The notes under the pieces were generated by a model. It saw nothing but the letters and a program-made list of their open reading frames with translations. It ran no database searches and had not been told where the DNA came from. A DNA stretch of 64,000 bases from Sycobia sp. Sy_11 (lineage: Eukaryota > Arthropoda > Insecta > Hymenoptera > Epichrysomallidae), in contig JACCIC010000151.1 of NCBI GenBank assembly GCA_018907035.1, forward strand, positions 682,001 to 746,000. The letters are read 5' to 3'. The translations under genes were made by a program, and so were the position numbers. Of this stretch, positions 11,565-24,210 are shown in pieces; positions within the stretch are counted from its first letter, which is position 1, and every line of letters begins with the position of its first letter.

Positions 11565-13479
11565 CTAAAAAATAAGAAAGTAATGAATGTTTTATGTCAA
11601 CAATTGTTTCAAATAAAGTTATAGAAAATATGGTCATATTCGTAAATAAAAAAAATATTAGCGATTCCATGAAATTATTAAATTATAATAAAAATACTTA
11701 ATATTGATATTAAATTTTTTAATAATAATAATCATAATATTAATAAAGAGTATTAATAAAGTTATCTCTAAAAATGTTTCAGAAAAAAGTTTTTCATTTT
11801 CAGGAAAATTTTTTCTTTCACCTTGAGAGTCAACAAATTTTATTATATACCATAAGGTAGTATGCACAGTTCAGTTATAACAGCTGTACTTGCAATTGTA
11901 TATATTTTCAAATGGTGGGAGATGTTATGGGTCAATTTCACTAATTTGGTTTCGGATATGAATATTTACTTGTTTTCATGGATCAGACGTTCTATTATAC
12001 AAAGGCGCCGACTTTGTAAACAAAATCATCAAGAAATTCCATTCGAAGCATTCTCTTTCAACACGCCTAAGTTGATCCGGTAGAAAACATAAACAGAACT
12101 CTCAATACAGAGAGCTAATGTTTGCGTATAACGCGTTCATGTAGTTACTCGAGTAATTCCGCCTCCCTCAAAATGGACCGCAACCTAGCCACCGCTGGTA
12201 TAGAACACCGCATGGAATAGCAACAGGCGCGTAACAAAGCGGCTCTTATTCAATGATATTTCTACACAGCGTCTCTTATATGCCATGACCCGAGTCCTCT
12301 TTTCCCTACTGTACATATCGTGCTCAACTGAAGATGCTATCATTAGTTCGTTAGGGCCAGCAAAAAACTTCGTTGACAAATAAAGTTTGCTTGTTTGTAG
12401 GTCACATGGCGTTACATGGGATTAATGTTAGTGAAAATAAATATAAATATTTAACAATGGTTCCTTAAAGAGTTTAGCAATAACTTTATACTATAGTGTT
12501 AAGAAATAGGAGATATTTACTGCAGTAACTAGAAGTAATTGTTTCTTTTATTGAAGTTTTTACATTACCCAAACCCAGTACCCGACTTATTTTTGTTTTC
12601 TTTTAGAAATACATGCATAGAAATCGCTCAATGGATCATGTCATTCTATTTTATACATAACTCAGATAAAACCTTATAGAAGGCAGACGGTTTCATCTAA
12701 AACTAATAATGTTTGTAAAGATAAATCTGCTATTAGTTGTATTGCAAAGTACGTTTTGTTTACAATCCTCACAACAATCGAATAATCCAGAAAGATTTAA
12801 TAGTCATTTCGACTAGAATGCACCAGAATTTAATATTTTGTTTTACATGTACTTCTTCTATAAAATATTACCTTATCATTTTTTAATTACAGGGTTGTAT
12901 CAGTGATAAACAAAATTAAATCGTAAATTTGTTATAAAATTTGATGTTTCTAAAATCATAATAAAAAATTAACCTTTGCATTAAGTTTCTTAAAACAATA
13001 CTACTTGTATTAAGCCTTAGTTATGCAGTCTTGCGTCAGTTTCATTAATTAAGTTTAGTTTAAGTAACCTAAATTCTACTCTAACTCTAGCTAATTCTAC
13101 TTAAAATCCATTGAAGAATATATTATAATAAATATCGAATCTTTCAATCGTATTTTTTTTTATTTTATACCAGCCGATAGTGTTTTCATGTATTTTTAAT
13201 GCAATCATTTACAATATTTAATATCTGTGCTTATATTACAAAGATTAAGTTAAGTATTTCAAATTACTAATATTAAAGAACATAAAATAAACATATTATG
13301 TATATAAAAAAATTTCATGTAAATTTAAAATTTGTATGAGCGTATTTATAATTGGCTCATAGATTATTAGTAAAAACATAAAATAAAGTTAATTCTTATA
13401 AAAAGAAAAATAACATTAATTTAACAAAATTGTAATCAGTCTTAAAATCTGTATAAAATAATTTTAATCAAATCATATA
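11565..13479. other. start of the large AP-3 mu intron, AT-rich
   Basis: Very AT-rich with no reliable ORF. A GC-richer patch at about 12140-12400 stands out but matches nothing I know. The 11880-12080 segment could be a transposon scrap. Confidence 0.5.
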
Positions 13480-14345
13480 ATGTCAGTCGGGCTGTTGCTA
13501 TTTATAATCACTTTCCTAGAAGATGAAATAAAAATTACTACTGAAAATAAAATAAAATAAAAATAATAAGTATAAAAATATAAATATAAAAATATAAAAC
13601 CTTAGCAATAAAAATATTGATTAACAAAGCACAACCTAATTGGCTACTTTATGCTACGTCCGCTATTTTGAACTATTTTGGCTCATGTTCGGGCACTACA
13701 CTACTATAAAAATTAAACATGGCAATATATATGGTACTCAACTTCCATCCCACTATAATATTTATATGATATTAATATCACCCATTCCACTTAACTTATT
13801 TGAAATATAATTTTTTATTAATAAAAATGATAAGTGTTCACTAGCGTAATTTACTTGATTCTAACAGTAAATTCACATTATTAAGGTATCTCTTATACTG
13901 AAGAGAAAAAATTAATATATACACGAAATTAAGCAAAAATGAATTCATGAATACAATAAAATTAGTTGCTAATAATACAATTTTTTAAATCAATTTCTAT
14001 TTACATGGATTGTTATGAACTAAATTAATGAATATTTTTATCCGTCTTAGAGTTTTTGTGTCTTAGAGTATTTATACAATATTTATTATAAGAATATAAT
14101 AACAGTCAGACTATCCTTGTTAATAATCAGCCCCGTAGAATATCAAATGGAAAATTACTATTAAAATAAAATATAAAAATATAAAAATAAAATATAAAAT
14201 AAAAATTAAATTAAATTAAAAAGTAAAGATAAAATAATCTATATTCAATATTAGTAATGGGCAACCTGATTATCCCCACCACTGTAAATTGTTGATTTAC
14301 CTTTAATGTCCAACGTTTCGAACCTCTCCGTGTAATCTTTAAGCA
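13480..14345. mobile_element. Penelope-like terminal repeats, two degraded copies
   Basis: Copies of the dispersed core lie at about 13485-13700 and 14100-14345 (CAGTCAGACTATCCTTGTTA, then CCCCGTAGAATAT). The second ends in GTCCAACGTTTCGAA, the reverse complement of a hammerhead 3' core (TTCGAAACGTTGGAC). The AT-rich simple sequence between them seems to have expanded locally. Confidence 0.5.
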
Positions 14346-14379
14346 CTAAACTAAAATAGATAATATTTGTCACAATATT

Positions 14380-14990
14380 TGCAATTTATTTTGCTTATTT
14401 CTCCTGCTTTTAAATATATATCATCCTTATTTTAAAAATTGTTAAATAAGTTTCTTATGTTATTATTATTTTTGAAATAAACTATAATTTTGTTTTTTAA
14501 AAATTGTTCTAGTTCTCTCTGATAAACTTTTTACTTATTGTAACGATTTTAATCTTATTATTGTTATTATTCATATTATGTTCTTTACTATTATTATAAA
14601 TATTATTCACTTTCTCCGTAATCATTTTTTCTAGAAGGTCTACTGGATAATTATTATTAATCACTATCCCTGTAACTAATGTTCAATTATCTTTTCTGAA
14701 ATCTTCATGTAAAAAGTTTATTGCTCTGTCAAAGAGCATCTTTGTAGTACCTGTTTTATGTTTAAATTGATTGTGTGAATTAAAATTTGACAACCCAGCT
14801 AAGCATGTGACTTTCGATACTCATTTAATTTGACTCTTTTATTACTGACTTAAATAACATTGATATCCAAAAAACTTAAATGATTTTTTAACTCTATTTC
14901 TTTTTAAATTTAATTCTACCATGGATGTAATGAAAAATATACATTATTTCATCTACAAAGCATTGTGGTACAATTATAAGATGTCATCAA
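14380..14990 (-). pseudogene. Penelope-like reverse transcriptase fragment
   Basis: Minus-strand translation gives LSNFNSHNQFKHKTGTT, then DRAINFLHEDF, then INNNYPVDLLEKMI. This is the characteristic region after the catalytic core of Penelope-like reverse transcriptases (FNSHHP...GT...DRA...NNGYP pattern, family knowledge). Several stops interrupt it and the catalytic YxDD part is missing or unrecognisable. It lies in the middle of Penelope-type terminal repeats, which supports the call. Confidence 0.7.
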
Positions 14991-14995
14991 TATAT

Positions 14996-15658
14996 TGTGA
15001 CGTCCAACAGCGTTGGTATCACACGGACGTTACAACGGCGATTTACTGCCGTTGACTTCCGCAGGTTGCCCCCTAGTTATTTGGCCACGCTTTAGCGCTG
15101 AAGCCAGGGATATGCGGGGCGGATCGTGAGATTGTGTATTCGCGGCGCGTTAGCGTAATTTCGCCGTTCGTGAGGGCCACACTCGCGGCAGCTCCAACAC
15201 GACCGGTTGAATATCAGGGCGGCGATGAATCTGATATTCTCTAGTAGGGGCACGAGCTTCCTCGGCCTTTAGTCCACCTCACTAGCTATCCGCGCTAAAC
15301 TTTAGCGGAGCCTGCAATGTCCAGCGGCAATTTTCTTGCCTGCAAAGACTAGCGTCCCTCGACCTAAAAATGAGCGCGTGCTTCGTGGTTTGAAAAGAAA
15401 AATGACGCAACGAGATTTAGGTTCACTTACTTTTTATTAATTCTATATATTTCTTACAAAACTCTAAGATACGCTCGGATCGAACACGGCCGGCAGTCTG
15501 GCTTTTGCGTGTTCGAGGGCCCGTATTTATACCCGGGCCGCGACGCCGCCGAAATATTCTCCACGGAAAATTCGGTTGTAGTGGGGAGATGAAGGGGGCT
15601 TTTCAGAAAGACAAAGCAGCCTCCGTTCATCTCTTACAATTTCTTAAATCTATCTTAG

Positions 15659-15710
<52 letters not shown>

Positions 15711-15715
15711 CCTTA
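14996..15715 (-). mobile_element. solo LTR (gypsy-like)
   Basis: A GC-rich island in AT-rich intron. On the minus strand it has a TATAAATA box (15524-15531), a poly(A) signal AATAAA about 90 bases on (15433-15438), and an end reading GGACGTCACA at 14996. The same terminal bases end the gypsy-type LTR at 45003. The 5' end disappears into an (AT)n tract at 15663-15708. No internal retroelement sequence is attached. Confidence 0.55.
15663..15708. repeat. (AT)n microsatellite
   Basis: A pure run of about 23 AT units. Confidence 0.95.
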
Positions 15716-15959
15716 TTAAATAATTATACGTGTAGAGAAATATAATAATAATAATAAATAGAAAAGATTTCGATCATCAATATTAATAACGATAAACATT
15801 ATAGATAATATTTGTTATTTAGTAATTATAAAGATTGGTACAGTATAACATATAAAATATTTTGATGTAAATATTCTTCAACGTTGTAGTATAAATTGGT
15901 TAATAGTACTAATTCTAGATTACAAATACATATCTTGCAATATCATAATAGAAAAATAA

Positions 15960-17710
15960 TTAATAATAATAATAATTATAATCATTAATTATAAACGTAT
16001 ACTATGGAATATAATAGTAAAACAATTAGAATCGGTAATACTCTGTAAAAATTATAGATCATAAATACGTAAATAATAATAATGATAATAATAATAATAA
16101 TAACTGTAATAATAGTAAGAAACGGTGTTGGACAAAACTAATCGACGAGGTAGACTCGGATCCCTGGGGCAACGGTTATAAAATTGTAACATGCGCCCTG
16201 GGAGGTCGGGGTCCGCCGGAACTACGAGACGCGAAAGTGATGGAGCGGATAGTTGAGAGACTTTTCCCAACCCATCCCAACAGAACGGACGCGACAAATG
16301 AAATGACAGATATAGAGATACCTCTCTTCACGCAGGAAGAGCTCCGCAGAGCTTCGAATGCGTTGAAGCCTATCAAGGCCCCGGGTCCCGATTGCATACC
16401 TAGTGAGGTGCTACGGGTGGTCGCTTCGCGCCGCCCGGACATCCTTTTGGGTTTGTACAACGGGTGTCTGGTGAAAGGAGTTTTTAGCAGGCTCTGGAAG
16501 GAGGCTCGATTGGTTCTCATCCGTAAGTCTAAGGGAAACCCCGATTTGCCTTCTTCATACAGGCCTCTCTGCCTACTAAATACGGCAGGGAAGCTGTTGG
16601 AGCTACTGCTGAGACCAAGACTGTCACAAGCAATTAAAAACGCCGGAGACCTATCCGAACAACAACACGGATTTAGAGAAGGACGGTCGACAGTCGGAGC
16701 TATAGGTGACGTGACGAACATCTTTCACGCGGCGAACAGGGGCTGTCATGCAACCAGATCACGGGTTCTGTTGGTGACCCTAGACGTTCGTAACGCCTTT
16801 AACTCTGCAAAATGGACAGATACTCGGGGCGTTGGAGTTGACTTTCAAGGTTGACTCCTACCTCCTTCGTATCATACGGGACTACTTACGAGACCGAGGA
16901 CTGACGTATGATACTTTGGACGGAAAGAAATGGAAACGAGTGACAGCGGGGGTGGCGCAGGGTTCCATTTTAGGCCCCGACTTCTGAAACGTACAATACG
17001 ATTGCTGGGGTCATTCCATCGATCTGCTCGCGGCTGAACGGAAGCGAATTTACGAGCGGAGCTCGAACGTTGAAAGGGAAGACGCTGTGACTGAAGAACG
17101 GACGAAGACCATCGAGACATGGCAGAGACGGTGGACGACGGACGAAAGAGGACGGTGGACGAAAAGACTAATACCCGAAATCGGTCCGTGGAAAGAGAGG
17201 AAATACGGAGAGGTGGACTTCTACCTTACCCAATTTCTGTCCGGACACAGATACTTCCCTAAGTACCTCTGCAAGATGAAGAGGGTCGCCTCTTCAGAAT
17301 GCAAGTACTGCGGATGGGATTGTTTTTCCGGTGGTCGTTTTTCAGGACCATTCTTGCTGAACGACCAACGGAGATGCATAAACAGCATTCACAGACTCCG
17401 TAAAAAAAAAAAAAAATAACTGTATTAATAATAATTATAATGATTAATTATAACGTATACTATTTAATATAGTAAAACAATTAGAATCTTAAATACTCTA
17501 TAAAAATTATAGAGCATAAATACGTAAATAATAATAATGACAATAATAATAATTATAATTATAATAATTGATTATAAACATGTACTTTTGAGTATATAGT
17601 AATACAACCAAAATATTAAATAAGCAGTAATAATTATAGATTATAAATATATATTTTACATTATAATGGTAAAAGTAATAATAATAATTAGTAATGATAA
17701 TAACAATTCT
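15960..17710. repeat. degenerate AT-rich tandem repeat, about 120-150 base unit, split by an insertion
   Basis: A block at 15960-16119 (containing AACGTATACTAT, GTAAAACAATTAGAATC and CATAAATACGTAAATAATA) recurs at 17420-17560. A third, more diverged copy follows at about 17570-17700. The R1-type fragment lies between the first two copies. Confidence 0.75.
16120..17416 (+). pseudogene. truncated R1-clade retrotransposon ORF2
   Basis: Translation of 16237-16850 gives reverse-transcriptase finger and palm motifs (PGPDCIPSEVLRV, SSYRPLCLLNTAGK, QHGFREGRSTVGAI, VTLDVRNAFNSAKW). A frameshift and stop follow near 16850, then GVAQGSILGP in another frame. An internal deletion removes the catalytic YADD region. 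The C-terminal part resumes at about 17010-17330 and ends in a broken CCHC motif. A poly(A) at 17402-17416 is followed by TAACTGTATTAATA, which nearly repeats the TAACTGTAATAATA at 16101. This is an approximate target-site duplication. Confidence 0.85.
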
Positions 17711-18554
17711 AATAATAATAATTAATTACGCGCAGATCGATGTTTTCATATTTTATTCTGGAATTTTCTTCAAAATAATATTTTCTTCGGCTCCGAGTGA
17801 AGTTATCTTCGTCAAAACCGTTGGTGATATTCGGTGGCCTCTCGGATTTCATACTTTGTATACCAAGGGGGGTAATAAATGATGCACAAGCGCGCATTTC
17901 GCTTTCTTTCGACTTTCCTACGGGAAGATAGCATCGGTGGGGTAGGTAGAGAGGGGCATTTCAGTCCGAGTCGTAATTTCGGAGCGGCCAGTGCGCGCCA
18001 CGCACGGATCTGCGGCCTAGCTATATGGTTCAGGCCGCATCTGGTCGGATTTTTATTGGGGGAGGAAGGCGTGAGCTACGCAGTTAGTCGCCTATATACA
18101 CTGGCGAATACTCTTGTATACTATTTATACGTCTCTAAAATTTTCCAGGGATTATACTGGAATTTTCTGGAGACTGTACTTACAATGTATACTTTCTTTG
18201 TGGCGTACAAACAGCGTTCCCATACCTCTGTCACTTTCTTCGTTCCCTCTCCTTATTAATACCGTAATGCTTTCTCCTCTTTCCCGATTTCCGTTGCTTA
18301 CTTACCCCCGTTTAAAAATCGTCGGGAAGTATACGTAATGACGCGCCGTACGATTTGACCTGCCTCAAAAATACACGCATGGTTGCTAGACGCAACAATA
18401 TCTTTTAAAGATGATCCGTTCAAAAATCGTTTTAGTCAATTTAATACTCTCTAATTATGTCTTTATCAAATAAGTAATGTCTGTTAGTAAAGGTGGTCTC
18501 ATTACACAGCGATATCTTTGTTAATAAATAATACTTTGAAAAGAAAAAATTGTA
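17711..18554. other. unassigned intron, partly GC-richer
   Basis: The 17760-18100 segment is less AT-rich than its surroundings and carries open but unrecognised frames. It may be a UTR or LTR of an unknown element. Nothing supports a gene. Confidence 0.3.
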
Positions 18555-19010
18555 TTGTTAAAAACTAAACTTATTGCTAGTATTATTACCATATATAAAA
18601 GATTTACCAGAGAGAATTAGAAGTACTTTTAAAAAACATAATATTCAAGTTTACTTAATAAGCAATATTAAAATAAGAAACTTATTTTACTATTGTAAAG
18701 ACAAGCATGGAAAATCATTTAAAGCGGGAGTAGGACATAAAATAAATTTTACATGAAACAAAATGGGTAAATACTTAAAACAAAGAATACCTGAACATTA
18801 ATACAGATTACGAGAACTACGAATGGTATATCTGTGCTAAAGGAACATAGACTTATATTTTTTCGATTTTGAAAATTAAAATATTTTAGAACAAGGTATT
18901 AAAAGCAGACATTCAACAAAAACTCTTGAAAGTATTCATATTTTGAAAAGACGCAATAATTTGAATTAAATGTTAGAGTCAAGTAAATTAGAAAACACTT
19001 ATTATTTTTT
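18555..19010 (+). pseudogene. Penelope-like linker and GIY-YIG endonuclease remnant
   Basis: Frame 18574-18756 reads LLPYIKDLPERIRSTFKKHN, the conserved stretch between reverse transcriptase and endonuclease of Penelope-like elements. After a stop, a degraded endonuclease region continues, with SIHILKRRNNLN near 18930-18965, the family's C-terminal block. The GIY-YIG motif itself is not intact. Its orientation is opposite to the fragment at 14380-14990. Confidence 0.7.
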
Positions 19011-19790
19011 ATTAATATAAAATTATGTATTAAAATGAAATTTTATTTTACATTTAAAATCAAGACAGTTGGGCTTCTTTGTTTAGTTGGGTATATCTAG
19101 TAGCACGCTAGGTTTTTATTTTAGCTTAGTCCTTGAAGACGAATCGGAGCGGTAAAATTTTTATTTACGAACACAGTATATAGATTATTTTATTTATATT
19201 GTTTGTCATCTTTTCTTTTCTTTTGCTGTAAAGTTCTAACTTATGAGAAGTTGCGCAAATTCGCTCTCATAAGCAATAAAATAAAGTAGGTAACTATAAC
19301 TACGATTTAGTCTAAACGAAGCAGGATACGAGTATAAATTATCCAGCAAATCAGCTCTGTCGCGCGACTGACGACATTAGTACATAAGAATAGAGTAATT
19401 ACTTTTGAGCTATATATGGCTTTAATTTATTTCAAATATTTTTACATACAACCTGCTAACAGCAGCCCAAAAAGGATGTAAGTAATTAAAACACATATAC
19501 TTTTACTGCTAAAATAAACAATTCAATACGAGCATGGGTGAAGATCATATCCCTCCCCAACAGACAAACCTGCGTTATGATAAATACATTAATTTGTAAA
19601 AATGTAGATGTCATATGTTAATTTTTCATTTAACTTCATTCTTATTTTATTTCTTTTAGTAGTTATTGTTATTTCAGATTTTACGGAGTGATTATAAATA
19701 AGGATAGTTTGACTGTCATACTAGTATAATATTAATATTATTCTATAAAAACTGCAAGATCCATAAAATTATTTATCATTTTAATATATT
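19011..19790 (+). mobile_element. Penelope-like 3' untranslated region
   Basis: ATGTATTAAAATGAAATTTT at about 19025 recurs at about 41237. A degenerate hammerhead-like stretch (CTTGAAGACGAATCGGAGCGG) lies at about 19132-19152. The core GGATAGTTTGACTGTCAT at about 19702 is the repeat-family signature. Confidence 0.5.
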
Positions 19791-20540
19791 AATTTTTTGA
19801 AAAGATGCTCTTTTTGTGAATCTCTTCATGATCGAGGAATCCTCCGAAACACTCTTACGTTATATATCACCGTGAACTATGGTGGTACTTCACTCAGTCT
19901 CGTTGCCCTTGAGCTGCCTGTGATATCTGCTCCTCAGTGGCTTCAAAGAAACCTTCGCCAGCGTAAGATATCTATACTAACCTAAACGAGATCGCAGTAG
20001 AAAAAGCAAAAACAAAAAGAAAATAATGAGTAAGGCGCTCGCGATGACTCGGCTCAATCTCCGAGAGCAAAATGAAGTTTTCCAGGTTTTGCATTGAGAA
20101 AATGGAAAAGGACTGGCAACGGGAGAGGGGGTGCCTGGGGGTTTGGTCCTCCGCAGCATCACATAGAAACAGATAAAAAAAAATTAGTTGCTAAATAAAA
20201 AGAAGAACAAGTTTCAGCACCCGATATATCTCTATACTTTCTATAGAATAAATTCAGCTACCGATTAACAGAATTTGAGTAACCATAAATATTTTTTGCG
20301 CATTTTATAAGTTCCGTAAGAATGCTCATCAACTTATAATAAATTTCTTTTCCTCATTCTAATCTATAAATTGCACCTTCACTGCTTGAGTCCGGTTCTC
20401 ATGAGAAAAAATATATTCCTTACCTAGTACGAAAAGACTTTCTTACGAATCTTGTTACAACCCTTGGCTTCGCCTCGGGCCGCAAACCTCCCTTTTCATA
20501 AATAACGCCTTTCCATACTCGGTAAGATATGTACTATTCC
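19791..20540. other. unassigned intron
   Basis: Mixed composition, GC-richer at 19830-20160. Short open frames exist on both strands, with no recognisable product or repeat. Confidence 0.3.
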
Positions 20541-22290
20541 CACACTCGGGGCGCAAAATACGATTTTGTGCAGCTGTCTGGAAGGAGCAAAATACTACTT
20601 TGCCTCCCTAGGGAAAAAAAGCGAATGAACGGAACCATGTAGAACGGTAGAATTCTCAGTTTTCTGTGCCTGTGTAACATCTGGCATTTACGATGTTTAG
20701 ACTTACGAGTATATACGCCAGTCGACCGCGGGCTCGACCTTTTTTTTCACTTTGAGTTAGCTATTCAAGATTTTAAAATAAAATAAGATTTATATTCTAT
20801 CTGAAATTTATAATAAAAACTATTATGTTTTTTAAGTATTAAAAATTATCTATATCTTTTTTTTAATTAGATTTAATTTTAAATTCTATTTATTATGCTA
20901 TTAAATGTTTTAAAATTTTATTTTGAACGTAGATTTTTAACAAACTTATACTCTTCAATTAAGTAGTTTTATTTATTTATAGACAAAGCATGGCTCCGCC
21001 CCCCCCCCCAACCCCCGGCGGGTGTTTCACTCCCTGCACCCTCAACACTGTATCATACATCTCTTTTTAACATACTTTATCAACTTGCATATAAGAGGAA
21101 ATGATTTAATTTAATTTCATTCAATTCAAGTAAAGTGCAGGTATAAACTTAAGAGAAAACCGATAATATTTTTTTTTTTTCAAACCCAACGAATTACATT
21201 TTATGTTAGGACAACTTATTTCAGAGCGAGTATCATTTTGACCTTTAGATTTTCTACTTGCTCGCTCTATCTGAGCATGACTAACACATGGGAGGGCTTG
21301 ACATTCTTTAATTCTGTGAGTTTGCTGTTCAATTTTTGTGCATTTTTTTGTGAAAGAAAAAGCGCCCTCATATGGGAAAATAGTATGTGACACAAGGGAG
21401 GTCACAATGCACTATTTCCGCACGGCTAGAGGGAGAAAAATACTACTATTCCTCCCTAGAGAGGAAAAGTGAATGAATGAAACCGTGTACTCCGATAGGA
21501 TTCTTAGTTTTCCGTGCCTGTGTAACATCTGGCCTTTACGATGTTAGACTTATATGTGCCACTCGACCACGGGCTCGACCTTTTTTTTTGCACTTTGAGT
21601 TAGGTATTCGAGATTATAAAATCAAATAAGATTTATTTCTATGTGAAATTTATTATAAAAATTTTTGTTTTTTAAGTATTAAAAATTATCTATATCTTTT
21701 TTTTAATTAGTTTTAAATTTAAATTCTATTTATTATGCTACTAAATTTGTTTGAATTTTACTTTAAAATTAAATTATTAAGAAAAACTGATAATCTTCAA
21801 TTGATTAATCTTATTTTTGTTTAGAAAAACGGAGACTTTATCCCCTGTACCCCCAACTCCCGAACATCTCTTCTTGACATACTTTATCAATTTCCAAATA
21901 AGAGGAAATCAGTTAATTTAATATTATGAAATTCAAATAAATTGCAGGAATAATCTTAAGAAAAAACCGATAATATTAAATTTTTTTCAAATCCAACAAA
22001 TTACATTTTATATTAGGGCAACTTACTTCGCAACGAGTATCATCTGGATCTTCAAATATTATACCTGCTCGCTCTATATAAGCATAACTAACACATGGGG
22101 GATTTGAAATTGTTTAATTCTGTGAGTTTATCATTCAATTTTTTGTGCATTTCTTTTACGAAGAAAAAGAGCCCTCGTATGGGAAAATAGTATGTGACAC
22201 ACGGGAGCAAAGACATTTTCAGACTCGGGTAATTTGACTATATACCCTCGTCGTAGAACGCCTATTTTGCTCCCTTGTATCACATATTAT
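20541..22290. repeat. tandem duplication of an about 830-base dispersed repeat
   Basis: Unit 1 (about 20541-21400) and unit 2 (about 21400-22215) share, in order: GTGCCTGTGTAACATCTGGC, CGACC...GGGCTCGACCTTTTTTTT, GTATTAAAAATTATCTATAT, CATACTTTATCAA, CTAACACATGGG and AATAGTATGTGACAC. Part of the unit (CGACCGCGGGCTCGA and following) recurs at 44690-44990. An inverted partner, TGCTCCCTTGTATCACATA, at about 22270 suggests terminal inverted repeats and therefore a DNA element. A 94-codon minus-strand frame at 21121-21405 is not preserved in unit 2. Confidence 0.7.
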
Positions 22291-22396
22291 TTAAGAAATT
22301 CTAACTTTTAAGTATGCATTTATTTTGCGAACAGCAATACTTACATTTATAAAGCCAAGTTAATAAATATATTAACTTTAAATTTTATTTTAAGTA

Positions 22397-23685
22397 TTAG
22401 GAGTGTGAATAAGTCTTTCCCGTTTTTTGTAAGAGATGGCGCCACCAATTCTGTGCGAGTATTCAATGGTTACATATGTCATAATCAAAGCTTATTCATA
22501 TGTCAACAATTCCATACTAACACATTAGTTAAAATTTTTTCGCATCATAAATTTTTGATATCGTGAAAATGTCGAAATTTGAGCCGAGTCGACGTCATTT
22601 GCGGGAAGTTTCACTTTATTGGTTCAATTTGAAGAAATCTGCTGTCGAGACGCATCGATTGCTTCAGGAGGCTTATGGAGAAGGTTGTGTCGATGATTCA
22701 AGTGTTCGCGGATGGTTTCGACGCTTCAAAAGCGGTGATTTCGACGTGGAAGACAAGGAGCGTTCCGGGCGGCCGCAAATCTTTGAAGATCGAGAATTGG
22801 CGACTTTGCTTGATGAAGATTCTTGTCAAACGCAAGAAGAACTTGCTGAAGCATTGGGAGTTGACCGAACAACAACTATTTCCAAGCGTTTGAAAGCCAT
22901 GGGAATGATCCAAAAGCAAGGAAATTGGGTGCCGTACGAACTGAAGCTGAGAGACGTCGAACGGCGTTTTTTCACTTGCGAACAGCTGCTTCAGCGACAT
23001 AAAAGAAAGGGTTTTCTGCATCGTATCGTGACTGGCGATGAAAAGTGGATACGTTACGATAATCCGAAGCGAAGAAAATCATGGGGACTACCCGGCCATG
23101 CATCATCATCGACGGCCAAGCCAAATATTCATGGCGCCAAGCTCATGCTCTGTATATGGTGGGACCAGCTAGGTGTGGTTTACTATGAGCTTCTGAAACC
23201 GAATGAAAGGATCACAGGCGAGGTCTATCCACGACAATTGATGCGTTTGAGCCGCGCACTGCGAGAAAAACGGCCACAATACTCCGACAGGCACGACAAA
23301 GTTATTTTGCAACATGACAATGCTCGCCCACATGTTGCACCGCCGGTGAAAACATACTTAGAAACGCTCAAATGGGAAGTCCTACCCCACCCGCCGTATA
23401 GTCCAGACGTTGCTCCGTCTGATTACCATCTCTTCAGATCGATGACGCATGGCCTGGCTGACCAGCACTTCCATTCCTACGAGGAAGCCAAAAAATGGGT
23501 GGATGACTGGATAGAGGCCAAACCGGTCGAATTTTTTCGCAACGGGATTCGTATGTTGCCAGAAAGATGGGAAAAAGTTGTAGCTAGCGATGGCCAATAC
23601 TTTCAATAATTCATTTGTAACCATTTTTTCACAATAAAGGCTCAAAATTTGAAAAAAAACGGGAAAGACTTATTCACATACCTGA
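22397..23685 (+). mobile_element. mariner element, complete, copy M1
   Basis: It is bounded by TA dinucleotides (22395-22396 and 23686-23687), with inverted termini TTAGGAGTGTGAATAAGTCT and the reverse complement of AGACTTATTCACATACCTGA. At 1289 bases it is full length for mariner. It is nearly identical to the copies at 24580 and 45896, so insertion was recent. Confidence 0.95.
22569..23609 (+). CDS. mariner transposase, intact ORF (M1)
   Basis: The 346-residue protein should cut and paste the element. The start is the ATG at 22569; the two codons before it (GTG AAA) are also open. The N-terminus holds two helix-turn-helix segments with SGRPQIF between them, followed by WVPYEL. The catalytic triad is D157 (TGDEKW), D250 (LQHDNARPH) and D285 (SPDVAPSD), with 34 residues between the last two, which is the mariner D,D34D signature. 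It has one extra Thr near residue 102 compared with the other two copies, from a 3-base insertion in the second helix-turn-helix region. It may be functional; the insertion could affect DNA binding. Confidence 0.92.
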   Translation: MSKFEPSRRHLREVSLYWFNLKKSAVETHRLLQEAYGEGCVDDSSVRGWFRRFKSGDFDVEDKERSGRPQIFEDRELATLLDEDSCQTQEELAEALGVDRTTTISKRLKAMGMIQKQGNWVPYELKLRDVERRFFTCEQLLQRHKRKGFLHRIVTGDEKWIRYDNPKRRKSWGLPGHASSSTAKPNIHGAKLMLCIWWDQLGVVYYELLKPNERITGEVYPRQLMRLSRALREKRPQYSDRHDKVILQHDNARPHVAPPVKTYLETLKWEVLPHPPYSPDVAPSDYHLFRSMTHGLADQHFHSYEEAKKWVDDWIEAKPVEFFRNGIRMLPERWEKVVASDGQYFQ

Positions 23686-23699
23686 TAATATTATAGAAT

Positions 23700-24178
23700 C
23701 AATTATAAAATGTTATAATTACATATAGGTTTCAAAAGTTTCATAAGTTTCTAATATTATCTTATTATATTTTATACATACATACATATATATATATATA
23801 CCAAGAAAAAATAATGTTAAGGTATTCCCCTTACATACAAATTTATTTAATTTGTCTTAATTCTGCACTCACTTATGAAATCTCAATAGGGGTGGGGGCT
23901 CGGCCGTCCTGTAAAGAGATAAAGTACACCACAAAAAATTTTACTTAAGAAAATTTGTTCACACAGATGCAATTATTTCACTACCAATATTTTTCAACGA
24001 GTTATACGACGCATGCCTATCTCTCTTTCCGACGACAGTTCTGGGGTCCGTTGGTGGAAGGGTGAGCTGGAATGCAGATGTGCTGGCTTTCCGATGTCCG
24101 AAATGACGCCATCGCCAGTTGGATTGTCCCTCCGCCTCTTCTCTCTGATATTCTCCTCGCCTTACTTTTGCTGCACTC

Positions 24179-24210
<32 letters not shown>

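Noticed and set aside
20996..21020. poly(C)/poly(G) patch as a regulatory G-quadruplex
   Set aside because: A short C run inside a diverged repeat copy; no repeated spacing of G tracts.
21121..21405. 94-codon minus-strand frame with a cysteine-bearing middle
   Set aside because: It lies in the duplicated repeat and is not kept open in the second unit; no recognised family.
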